64,000 bases of DNA from an uncultured Bacteroidales bacterium. Its GTDB lineage: Bacteria; Bacteroidota; Bacteroidia; Bacteroidales; Muribaculaceae. The stretch is from assembly GCA_900544535.1 (NCBI GenBank), contig UQVH01000014.1, positions 1 to 64,000 on the forward strand, read 5' to 3'. A program made the translations under genes and the position numbers. Below, piece after piece: positions 47,955 to 55,682 of this stretch. The first letter of the stretch is position 1, and each line of letters starts with the position of its first letter. A model generated the notes under the pieces. The model worked only from the letters and a program-made list of their open reading frames with translations, ran no database searches and was not told where the DNA came from.

Positions 47955-49146
47955 TGCGCCCTGGATAGGCTTTAAGAGCGGCGGCGAGTATCTTCATCGC
48001 GCGGGCAAGATCCTCCTTGTTGAGCACGTAGGCCATGCGGACTTCGTCGTGCCCCATACCGGGAGTGGTGTAGAATCCTGATGCGGGAGCCATGAAGATG
48101 GTCTCGCCGTCAAGGTTGAAGTCACGCAGACACCACTGGCAGAACTCGTCGGCATTATCGACAGGAAGTTTGACCACGGTGTAGAACGCGCCCATCGGTA
48201 TCGGCGTATAGCAGCCGGGGATCTTGTTGATCTCGTCGATTAGGAATTTGCGGCGCTCGACATATTCGTTGTAGGTCGCCAGCATATAATCCGGCGATGT
48301 GTCGATCGAAGCCTCCGCCACGATCTGGCCCAACAGAGGGGGACTCAGACGGGCCTGACAGAACTTCATCACATTGGTCTTGAGCTGGGGATGCTTGGTG
48401 ATGAGGGCACCGACACGTATACCGCATTCGTTGTAGCGCTTCGATACGGAGTCGACAAGCACCACCTGCTCCTCGATGCCGGGAAGATGGAAAGCCGAGA
48501 TGTAGGGTGCACCCGTGTAGCAGAACTCGCGGTAAACCTCGTCGGAGAAGAGGAAGAGATCATATTTCTTGACCAGATCGCGGATCTGAAGCATCTCTTT
48601 CATAGTGTAGAGATAGCCGGTCGGGTTGTTGGGATTGCAGATCAGAATGCCTTTTGTGCGCGGAGTGATCAGCTCCTCGAACTTCTCGACAGCCGGAAGC
48701 GCGAAGCCCTGGTCAATGTTGGAAGGTACGGTGACGATCTTGGCGCCCGCAGAGATCGCGAAAGCCATATAGTTGGCATAGGCCGGTTCGGGAACAATGA
48801 TCTCGTCGCCCGGATCGAGGCAGGCCATGAAAGCGAAAAGCACGGCTTCGGAACCGCCGGTGGTCACGATGATGTCGTCGACATCGACGTCGATATTGAA
48901 ACGGTGGTAATACTCGCGGAGCTTTTCGCGCAGCGACATAAGTCCTGCAGAGGGGCTGTATTCGAGCACCTTACGATCAATCTTCTTAAGAGCTTCGAGA
49001 CCTTCGGGAGGAGTGGGGACGTCGGGCTGGCCGATGTTGAGATGGTAGACCCTGATGCCGCGGGCCTTGGCTTCGTTAGCAAGCGGGGCAAGACGGCGAA
49101 TCGGGGAGGCGGGCATCAGAGTGCCGCGTTCAGAGACTTGGGGCAT
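47947..49146 (-). CDS. PLP-dependent class I/II aminotransferase (aspartate-type)
   Basis: A 399-aa fold-type I aminotransferase. PLP Lys is K236 in SVSKRYNECGIRVG; NPNNPTG (171-177), SDEVY (D202) and the N-terminal YSPSAGLMSLRE are standard. It is most like aspartate/aromatic aminotransferases, transferring amino groups to 2-oxoglutarate in the cytoplasm. The exact substrate is open. It starts 4 bp after the stop of the GlmU-like gene and is clearly co-transcribed with it. It overlaps the convergent SanA-like gene by 8 bp. Confidence 0.9.
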   Translation of the reverse strand: MPQVSERGTLMPASPIRRLAPLANEAKARGIRVYHLNIGQPDVPTPPEGLEALKKIDRKVLEYSPSAGLMSLREKLREYYHRFNIDVDVDDIIVTTGGSEAVLFAFMACLDPGDEIIVPEPAYANYMAFAISAGAKIVTVPSNIDQGFALPAVEKFEELITPRTKGILICNPNNPTGYLYTMKEMLQIRDLVKKYDLFLFSDEVYREFCYTGAPYISAFHLPGIEEQVVLVDSVSKRYNECGIRVGALITKHPQLKTNVMKFCQARLSPPLLGQIVAEASIDTSPDYMLATYNEYVERRKFLIDEINKIPGCYTPIPMGAFYTVVKLPVDNADEFCQWCLRDFNLDGETIFMAPASGFYTTPGMGHDEVRMAYVLNKEDLARAMKILAAALKAYPGRTI

Positions 49147-49150
49147 AGGC

Positions 49151-50305
49151 TCAGAGAGAGGTTTCGTTGATGGTTATGAAAATTTCCTTGTCAATCGGTG
49201 TCAGCTCCTTGTGACGGCGCGCCATCATGCGCGAGGCGGTGTCGAAGAAGCGGTCCATGATGACAGGCTTCATGCCGAGGGTCGAGCCTTCGGTGAAAGA
49301 AGGAATGAATGTGCGCGGGAATCCGGCTCCGTAGAAGTTGACGCCGACTCCGACCACTGTCGCGGTATTGAACATGGTGTTGATACCGGCTTTGGAATGG
49401 TCACCCATGATCAGGCCGCAGAACTGGAGATCGGTCTTGACGAAGCGTTCTTCCGACATGTTCCACACCCTGACGGGAGCATAGGTGTTTTTGAGGTTCG
49501 ATGCGGTGCACCCGGCTCCGAGATTACACCACTCGCCGATCACGGCATTGCCGAGGAAGCCGTCGTGGGCCTTGTTGGAGTAGCCTGTCATGATCACGTT
49601 GTTGAGTTCGCCGCCCACCTTGCAGTAAGGGCCGAGTGTCGTTGCTCCGTAAATCTTGCCGCCCATGTTGACGACAGCATGTTCACAGAGAGCTATCGGG
49701 CCGCGCAGACAGGCACCCTCCATGATTTCGGCGTCGCGGCCCACATAGACCGGACCTTTCGTCACGTTGATGATGGCGCCTTCGACCGTCGCACCCTTTT
49801 CGATAAAGAGCTGCGAGTGATCTCCGATCAGACGGCAGGTATCGCTCAGCGGTTGCGACTCGCGGCCGGCAGTCAGCGCGGCAAAGTCACGGCGCAGAGC
49901 CTCGTCGTTGAGCATAAAGAGATCCCACACCTGATTGACAGCAAGCGGAGCGCCTTTGTAAGCCTTTGACGACACAGGCTCTCCGTTGCCGCGTCGGGCT
50001 ATGATTTCTCCGCCGAGAGTCAGAGCCTCGCCGAGTTCCAGAGAGAGAATGGCCTCGACAAGCTGCTCATCGGGGTGAAGATTGCCGGCGATGAAGAGAT
50101 TGTCACCGTCGGCAGCCTCAACCATCGGATATTTCATTGACAGATAGTCCTGTGTGCTGTAAGAATAGGCGCCGGGGATAGCTTTCTGCCATTTCTCGGC
50201 AATTGTGGTGATGCCATGACGCAGGAGTGCCACCGGCCGGGTCAGTGTCAGCGGAAGCAGATTGGCCCGCGCTTCGACGGGATCGAAAAGAATTATATTT
50301 TTCAT
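49151..50305 (-). CDS. GlmU-family nucleotidyltransferase-like protein with left-handed beta-helix
   Basis: A 384-aa protein specific to Bacteroidetes-type genomes. The N-terminal part (about 1-170; IILFDPVEARANLLPLTLTRP) is a sugar-nucleotidyltransferase-like domain, but lacks the GxGTR motif of true GlmU. The C-terminal part (about 180-350) is a left-handed beta-helix with hexapeptide pattern (AIINVTKGPVYVGRDAEI, AVVNMGGKIYG, NAVIGEWCNLGAG, GIGV-type repeats). This suggests an acyl- or nucleotidyl-transferase acting on an activated sugar, probably for cell-wall or surface glycan. Specificity is unknown. It is the first gene of a two-gene operon with the aminotransferase. Confidence 0.85.
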   Translation of the reverse strand: MKNIILFDPVEARANLLPLTLTRPVALLRHGITTIAEKWQKAIPGAYSYSTQDYLSMKYPMVEAADGDNLFIAGNLHPDEQLVEAILSLELGEALTLGGEIIARRGNGEPVSSKAYKGAPLAVNQVWDLFMLNDEALRRDFAALTAGRESQPLSDTCRLIGDHSQLFIEKGATVEGAIINVTKGPVYVGRDAEIMEGACLRGPIALCEHAVVNMGGKIYGATTLGPYCKVGGELNNVIMTGYSNKAHDGFLGNAVIGEWCNLGAGCTASNLKNTYAPVRVWNMSEERFVKTDLQFCGLIMGDHSKAGINTMFNTATVVGVGVNFYGAGFPRTFIPSFTEGSTLGMKPVIMDRFFDTASRMMARRHKELTPIDKEIFITINETSL

Positions 50306-50497
50306 ATCGAATTTTGACGTCTTTGATAGATTAGATTCTGCAAAAATACGAATTTATTGCGAAAAGACACTATAATCGGCCGCTTTCGGAAGCGAAAATA
50401 GAGCTGAGACAGAGTTGAAAGAATAAAAACGACGAGTGCAATTAGTTAAAAATCATTAACAAAACATATTTAATTGTTTCCGATGCGAAAAACTTCA

Positions 50498-50505
50498 TAA
50501 CTTTG
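50498..50505 (+). promoter_or_regulatory. -7 box of the candidate structured RNA
   Basis: TAACTTTG, a perfect match, with TTG/TTTC about 20 bp upstream (50474-50480). It faces a 330-bp region that has no protein gene on this strand. Confidence 0.65.
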
Positions 50506-50511
50506 CATTTG

Positions 50512-50799
50512 AAAAGAACACCAAATCGGTTGCAATCCTTGGGCTGATAAAAAATTTTACGCATTAAATTTACTTTTATAAGGACTAAGGAAAAAGGCAA
50601 CTGCACCGTGCCGCCTCGTCGCGACGACGCAACGGAAGGTGAACAACTTGGTGTAAGTGTAAGTATGATATAATCTCTACATTTGGAAAGGGACAGACAT
50701 TCCCTTCACACTGAAAGGAATCTGTTTCGATTCAATGACGCCTTTTGGCTTTAGTCCTGTTGCTCCTTGCTTGAAAGGGGCAGCGGACAATTTTTTTTA
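50512..50799 (+). ncRNA. Candidate structured RNA, possibly 6S (Bacteroidales-1 type)
   Basis: About 288 nt between a promoter and a terminator, no open frame. AGGACTAA (50581-50588) pairs with TTAGTCCT (50751-50758); just inside, AAAAGGC (50592-50598) pairs with GCCTTTT (50740-50746). Together they close a long irregular rod about 178 nt long. Internal hairpins: TCGTCGCGACGA (50618 region), AAGGGA/TCCCTT near 50688-50706, and GAATC/GATTC near 50718-50733. The 3' hairpin TTGCTCCTT/AAGGGGCAG (50760-50783) is followed by eight T (50791-50798). A rod with bulges fits 6S RNA, which binds the housekeeping RNA polymerase, but I cannot align it to a family. RNase P, tmRNA and SRP hallmarks are absent. 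Confidence 0.55.
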
Positions 50800-50840
50800 T
50801 CGGGATATGAAAACTTTCATCTCCATATCCACAGCTGCCC

Positions 50841-52124
50841 TTACACCTGCTCCAAAAGATAGTCATAAACCGGTCTGACAGAGATCCGATAACCGTCTTG
50901 AGTTATCTCTCCATCATTATGGTCTGTAAGCAACAAAAGATTGTTACAGTCGGTTTTCTTAGCAGCCAACAGGAGTCCGGCTATTTCACGCTTCTTGGTC
51001 TTGTCAGAAGAAACATCATAGGATACCTGCACGGCAAGCACAGTCTTACGTCCATCGCACACAACGAAATCACATTCTCCCGATCTGTCGCTGTAATAAT
51101 AAATATCGTATCCACTACTCTTATACCTGCGCAACAGTTCAAGATAGACAATCGTTTCCATACGCCAGCCGAAACTCTCACCTGCAAACGCATCCGGCCT
51201 CTTGTTCATCAGGGCAACGTCGATCGGATAGACTTTCTCGCCGGTCATTCTTAGCTTGCTTTTCGGCGAATATTTATGCAGCCCAACCAACAGATAAGCT
51301 TGGGTCAGGTAACTCAGATAATTTTTAACCGTATGGGGAGACTTGAGACCAAACGTTTCCTGCAAAGCCTTGTCAGCGGCAAAAGCCGGAGCTATATTCA
51401 GCAAATGGTGAGCCATTTGTTCGAAAGCCGACGTATGGACAACCTTGAAACGTTGCTCTATGTCGCGTTTCAGAATATTGTTGACTAACCCGTCAATATA
51501 ATCTCTGTCATCATGTATAAACTGAAGTTCCGGAAATCCACCCTGCCGCATGTAATCGTCAAATGCAGAGCGACGGGCGGCTATGGCTTTAGTCGTCCTT
51601 GACTCAGTGTCTACATTTTTCACATCGCAATATTCTGCAAAAGAAAAAGGGTAGAGAGGGATTGAATGATGACGTCCAGTCAGATGCGTGGCAAGCTCAC
51701 CGCTGAGCAGTTTTGCATTTGAGCCGGTTATGATGACATGAATCTGCCTGCGCAGGAGTCGGTTGACAAACAGATACCACTCCGGTATATTTTGTATCTC
51801 ATCGATAAACAGGTAGTTGAAATCTCCGTTTATCTTGTAAAGGACCTCTAATACATCGTTAAGGTCATCCGCCGTCAGATGTATCAATCGTTCATCATCG
51901 AAATTGACATAAGCAAACTTAACGCCCTTACGAGTCAGTGCATTGTAACACAGTGTCGATTTCCCGCTACGCCTGACGCCTATGACAACCTGCGCCTGAG
52001 GACTGCTCAAATCTATTCTGTCTTCCTCTTTACGCTGACAAAAATGCAGAGTCTGTTTAAGCGCGAGTTCCTCTGCCTGGTCGGCCAATATCGTTTCAAG
52101 TATCCGTTTATCCATAACATTCAT
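50841..52124 (-). CDS. AAA-type ATPase with DUF4143 domain
   Basis: A 427-aa protein if started at ATG 52124; ATG 52115 (MDKRILETILADQ) is equally plausible, and the -7 box lies only about 12 bp upstream of 52124. Walker A is VIGVRRSGKST, Walker B FLIDEIQNI, sensor-like ITGSNAKLLSG. The C-terminal half is DUF4143 (about 210-400; YYYSDRSGECDFVVCDGRK, restriction-nuclease-like fold). Many copies of this family occur in Bacteroidales genomes; functions are not established, and defence or mobile-element roles have been suggested. The codon use is less GC-biased than in neighbouring genes, a sign of possible transfer. Four phased repeats with dyad symmetry lie directly upstream. Confidence 0.87.
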   Translation of the reverse strand: MNVMDKRILETILADQAEELALKQTLHFCQRKEEDRIDLSSPQAQVVIGVRRSGKSTLCYNALTRKGVKFAYVNFDDERLIHLTADDLNDVLEVLYKINGDFNYLFIDEIQNIPEWYLFVNRLLRRQIHVIITGSNAKLLSGELATHLTGRHHSIPLYPFSFAEYCDVKNVDTESRTTKAIAARRSAFDDYMRQGGFPELQFIHDDRDYIDGLVNNILKRDIEQRFKVVHTSAFEQMAHHLLNIAPAFAADKALQETFGLKSPHTVKNYLSYLTQAYLLVGLHKYSPKSKLRMTGEKVYPIDVALMNKRPDAFAGESFGWRMETIVYLELLRRYKSSGYDIYYYSDRSGECDFVVCDGRKTVLAVQVSYDVSSDKTKKREIAGLLLAAKKTDCNNLLLLTDHNDGEITQDGYRISVRPVYDYLLEQV

Positions 52125-52135
52125 TTTATCAGCCA

Positions 52136-52143
52136 CAAAGATA
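52136..52143 (-). promoter_or_regulatory. -7 box of the AAA/DUF4143 ATPase gene
   Basis: Minus strand TATCTTTG at 52143-52136 (TAnnTTTG). The predicted transcript starts about 7-16 nt before the start codon, so the gene is nearly leaderless. The first phased repeat begins 15 bp upstream of the box. Confidence 0.6.
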
Positions 52144-52157
52144 ATAAACAATTTCGT

Positions 52158-52281
52158 CAAAACGCACTATTTTACATAAAATCACATTTCAGAATGCACT
52201 ATTTTACATAAAACCGACCTCTCAAAACGCCTTATTTTACATAAAATCGGGGTCGCAGAATGCACTATTTTACATCTTTCG
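52158..52281. repeat. Four phased 26-bp repeats with internal dyads
   Basis: Copies at 52158-52183, 52190-52215, 52223-52248 and 52256-52281, period 32-33 bp (about three helical turns), spacers of 6-7 bp that differ. Consensus CARAAYGCACTATTTTACAT then AAAAYC. Within each, ATTTTA-CA-TAAAAT is a 14-bp inverted repeat, complete in copies 1 and 3, one mismatch in copy 2, half lost in copy 4. Spacers are far too short for CRISPR. The array abuts the ATPase promoter and lies about 95 bp before the PorW-like gene, so it looks like a regulator array or iteron-type set. Confidence 0.75.
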
Positions 52282-52374
52282 GTCGTTTGCGGCAACGTGC
52301 CGGGCATGAAAGGGAGTCATCAGGGGCGGGAGTAGAGCAATATTCCGCGCGCGGGCGCGTTATAGTATAGTACA

Positions 52375-55300
52375 ATGAGGTTTTCCGTAACATCGGCGTG
52401 GAAGATGCGGGGTCCGGCAAGGGCGCTGCTTCTATTGGCGGTCGTGGCGCTTGTCGCGGTCTTTTCGGCATGTTCGCCAAAGAAAAACACCGCCGCCACG
52501 CGCAACTACCAGGCCTTCATCACCCGCTACAACGTCTACTTCAACGGCGACGAGCATTTCAAGGAAACCCTCAAGGAGATGGAGCGGGCCTACGAGGACG
52601 ACTATTCCGCACAGGTGCTCATGCACCCGGTCGAAGCCTATTCCAACCCCAAGGCCCCGCAGCCGTCCGGCTCATTCACCCGCTCGATCGAAAAGGCTCA
52701 GAAAGCCATCCAGCTCCACAGCATCAAGAAACGTCCCCGCCGCAAACCGGGCCACAGCAACGACCCGGAATACAAGAAATGGCTCAAACGTGACGAGTAC
52801 AACCCCTTCCTCCACAACGCCTGGATGATGATGGGGCGCAGCCAGTATTTCAACGGCGACTTCTTAGGCGCCGCATCGACGTTCTACTACATCGCCAAGC
52901 ATTTCAGCTGGCTTCCGCAGACCGTCACCGAAGCCAAACTGTGGCAGGCACGGAGCTACTGCGCGCTTGACTGGCTTTTCGAAGCCGAAACCATACTGGT
53001 CCGCATCAAGCAGGACCAGCTGACATCGCGCCGTCTGAAAGAGCTTTACAGTTTCACCTACGCCGACTTCTACGTGCGCTCCCGTGACAATGCCAAAGCC
53101 ATCCCGATGCTGCGCGAGGCCATCGGCTATGCGAGCGGTCCGCAGAAAACACGCCTGAATTTCCTTTTGGGACAGCTTTACAGCGCCGAGGGTTACGCCA
53201 CAGCGGCCTACGAGGCATACAAGAAAGCCGGAAAATCGTCCGGCGCCTCATACCGCACCAAATTCAACGCCCGAATTAAGCAGAGCGAGGTGTTTCAGGG
53301 AGCCGACATCACCCCTGAGGTCAAGGCCCTGCGGCGCATGACCCGCTACGACCGCAACAAAGAGTATCTCGATCAGATCTACTACGCCATCGGCAACCTC
53401 TACCTCTCACGCCGCGACACGGCCAACGCGATCGCCAACTATGTGCTCGCAGCCGAAAAGTCGACCCGCAACGGCATCGAGAAAGCCATCTCGCAGGTGA
53501 CTCTCGGCGGACTCTATTTCGACCGCCACCGCTATGACCTGGCGCAGCCCTGCTATGCCGAGGCCGTGCCGCAGCTACCCGACAACTACCCCGACATCGC
53601 CCGCATCAAACGCCGCTCGGATGTGTTGGACGAATTGGCTGTCTATTCGCAGAACGTCACCCTCAACGACTCCCTGCTGCGCCTCGCCGCCATGCCCGAA
53701 GAGCAGCAGCTGGCCGTGATCGACAAAATCATCTCCGATCTCAAGAAAAAGGAGAAAGAGGAGGCCGAGGCAGCCAAACGCGAGGAATACCTGGCGCAAC
53801 AGGAGGCTTTGGGTTCGAATCTCAACAACAACTCCGCCAACGCTCCGACCACCTTCACACTCAACACAGACAAGTCGTGGTATTTCTACAACACCGCCAC
53901 CCGCAACGCCGGACGCACCGACTTCCAGCGCCGCTGGGGATCGCGCAAACTCGAAAACGACTGGCGCCGCCGCAACAAATCATCATTCAGCATGGATGAC
54001 TTCTCCGGCTCCGGAGAGGACGAAGAAAACGAATCGTCCGACGGCACCGAGGGCGACAGCGGCGAGACCGGAGGTGAGGAAAGCGCAGACAAGGAGCAGG
54101 CTGCCAAAGCCTCCGATCCGCATTATCGCGAATATTATCTGAAACAGATTCCAAAAACCGATGTAGAAAAGACGACTGCGGGTGAGGTGATTCAGGAAGG
54201 GCTCTATAACTCCGGCCTCATTCTCAAAGACAAACTCGAAGACTTCGATGCCGCCACTGGTGAATGGAACCGCCTGATGAGCCGCTATCCCGACAACGTC
54301 TACCGCCTCGATGTCTACTACAACCAGTATCTCATGAACGTGCGCCGCGACCATCCGGAGGAAGCCGAACGCTACCGTCAGCTGATACTCCGCGAGTTCC
54401 CCGACTCGAAATACGCCAAGGCCATGGCCGATCCGAACTACATCGACAACCTGCGCTCGATGCTTGCCCGGCAGGAGGAACTTTACGGACAGGCCTACGA
54501 GGACTATCTCGCCGACCGCAACGACCGCGTCCACGCTGCCTACGAGACTATGGCCCGCGACTATCCCCTCTCCCCTCTCGTGCCGAAATTCATGTTCCTC
54601 CACGCTTTGGCCTACGTCACTGAAAACCGCCCCGAAGAATTTGGCTCGACACTCAAGGAACTCCTTGAACGCTACCCGGAAACCGACATGACTCCGATGG
54701 CCTCGGCCTATCTCAAAGGTCTCGCCCAGGGTCGAAAACTCCACAGCGGCACCTCCAACATGCGTAGCCTGATCTGGGACATCCGCCTGACTAACGACTC
54801 CACGCTGATGGACGGCGAAGCGGCTGAAATCGACTTCACCCTCTCCCCCGATGAACCACACTATCTCGTGTTGCTCTTCTCGACGGCGCAGATCTCGCCC
54901 AACCAGCTGCTGTTTGACGTCGCCCGCCACAACTTCACAACCTATGTGGTCCGAGACTTCGATCTCGAAGTCATGAACTTCGGCCAGTTGGGCCTGCTCC
55001 TTGTCAAGGGATTTCAGAACGAAGCCGAACTCAACCACTACCGCTCGCTCCTCAATCAGGACCGCGGTGTCAGCATTCCGGAGGGAGTGCGTCCGGTTCA
55101 GATCAGCAAGAGCAACTTCGAAAAACTGCTTCAGGGAGGCGGTTCGTTCGACGACTACTTCCGCTTCATAGGCGAAGAAACCGTCCGCGAGACCCACGAA
55201 TCAGTCCTCCCGCCTGATGAATACCCCTCCGCCTCGGAAATGTATGCCGAACCGGAATCCGAAGCCACTCCTCAGGCCGCACAGGAATCCACACCTGCAA

Positions 55301-55644
55301 CCCAGCCTGCACCGACAGTTGAAACTGCCCCCGTCACCACTCAGGAGCAGCCGCAAATAGAGCCGGACCGGCAGGAGCAGCCAACACAGCAGCTCAAGGA
55401 AGAACCTAAGCAGGAGCAACCCAAGCAGCAACCGCAAAAGCAGCCTCAGGAGCTGCCCAAGAAAGAGCAACCCCAAAAGGAAGTGCCCAAAACGCCCGCT
55501 GCGCCCAAAAATCCCAGCTCTCCCACCACGCCCAGTATTCCTAAAGTTCCCAGCACTCCCAGCACTCCCAAACCTGTTCCCAAAGTTCCCAAAACGCCCG
55601 TCTACCCTGACTACCCCCTCGGCAGCGAGGGCGATGAAGACTGA
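52375..55644 (+). CDS. porW: PorW/SprE-like TPR lipoprotein (type IX secretion-associated)
   Basis: A 1089-aa lipoprotein (lipobox VAVFSAC at about residues 27-33). Right after it, ATRNYQAFITRYNVYFNGDE matches the start of SprE/PorW proteins, which are needed for type IX secretion and gliding in other Bacteroidota. TPR-type helical repeats fill about 130-450 and 600-800. A charged linker (about 450-590) separates the two blocks. The C-terminal 130 residues are low complexity, rich in Pro, Gln, Lys and Glu (KQQPQKQPQELPKKEQPQ). The next gene is porX-like, 38 bp on, strengthening the call. No T9SS core genes or CTD cargo proteins are in this window. The start 52375 has no obvious RBS; ATG 52405 is an alternative. 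Confidence 0.78.
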   Translation: MRFSVTSAWKMRGPARALLLLAVVALVAVFSACSPKKNTAATRNYQAFITRYNVYFNGDEHFKETLKEMERAYEDDYSAQVLMHPVEAYSNPKAPQPSGSFTRSIEKAQKAIQLHSIKKRPRRKPGHSNDPEYKKWLKRDEYNPFLHNAWMMMGRSQYFNGDFLGAASTFYYIAKHFSWLPQTVTEAKLWQARSYCALDWLFEAETILVRIKQDQLTSRRLKELYSFTYADFYVRSRDNAKAIPMLREAIGYASGPQKTRLNFLLGQLYSAEGYATAAYEAYKKAGKSSGASYRTKFNARIKQSEVFQGADITPEVKALRRMTRYDRNKEYLDQIYYAIGNLYLSRRDTANAIANYVLAAEKSTRNGIEKAISQVTLGGLYFDRHRYDLAQPCYAEAVPQLPDNYPDIARIKRRSDVLDELAVYSQNVTLNDSLLRLAAMPEEQQLAVIDKIISDLKKKEKEEAEAAKREEYLAQQEALGSNLNNNSANAPTTFTLNTDKSWYFYNTATRNAGRTDFQRRWGSRKLENDWRRRNKSSFSMDDFSGSGEDEENESSDGTEGDSGETGGEESADKEQAAKASDPHYREYYLKQIPKTDVEKTTAGEVIQEGLYNSGLILKDKLEDFDAATGEWNRLMSRYPDNVYRLDVYYNQYLMNVRRDHPEEAERYRQLILREFPDSKYAKAMADPNYIDNLRSMLARQEELYGQAYEDYLADRNDRVHAAYETMARDYPLSPLVPKFMFLHALAYVTENRPEEFGSTLKELLERYPETDMTPMASAYLKGLAQGRKLHSGTSNMRSLIWDIRLTNDSTLMDGEAAEIDFTLSPDEPHYLVLLFSTAQISPNQLLFDVARHNFTTYVVRDFDLEVMNFGQLGLLLVKGFQNEAELNHYRSLLNQDRGVSIPEGVRPVQISKSNFEKLLQGGGSFDDYFRFIGEETVRETHESVLPPDEYPSASEMYAEPESEATPQAAQESTPATQPAPTVETAPVTTQEQPQIEPDRQEQPTQQLKEEPKQEQPKQQPQKQPQELPKKEQPQKEVPKTPAAPKNPSSPTTPSIPKVPSTPSTPKPVPKVPKTPVYPDYPLGSEGDED

Positions 55645-55682
55645 GCGCCATCCACCAACCCACAACAACAAAACCGACAGCC

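Noticed and set aside
48391..49969. Two long plus-strand frames over the aminotransferase and GlmU-like genes
   Set aside because: Both lie opposite well-supported genes and lack any family signature.
50512..50799. Candidate RNA considered as RNase P RNA, tmRNA or SRP RNA
   Set aside because: The conserved P4, tRNA-like end and SRP tetraloop-type signatures are missing.
52158..52281. Repeats considered as a CRISPR array
   Set aside because: Spacers are only 6-7 bp and no cas genes are near; phased binding sites fit better.
53983..55197. 404-codon open frame antisense to the PorW-like gene
   Set aside because: Shadow of a biased coding frame; no signal peptide, RBS or recognisable domain.
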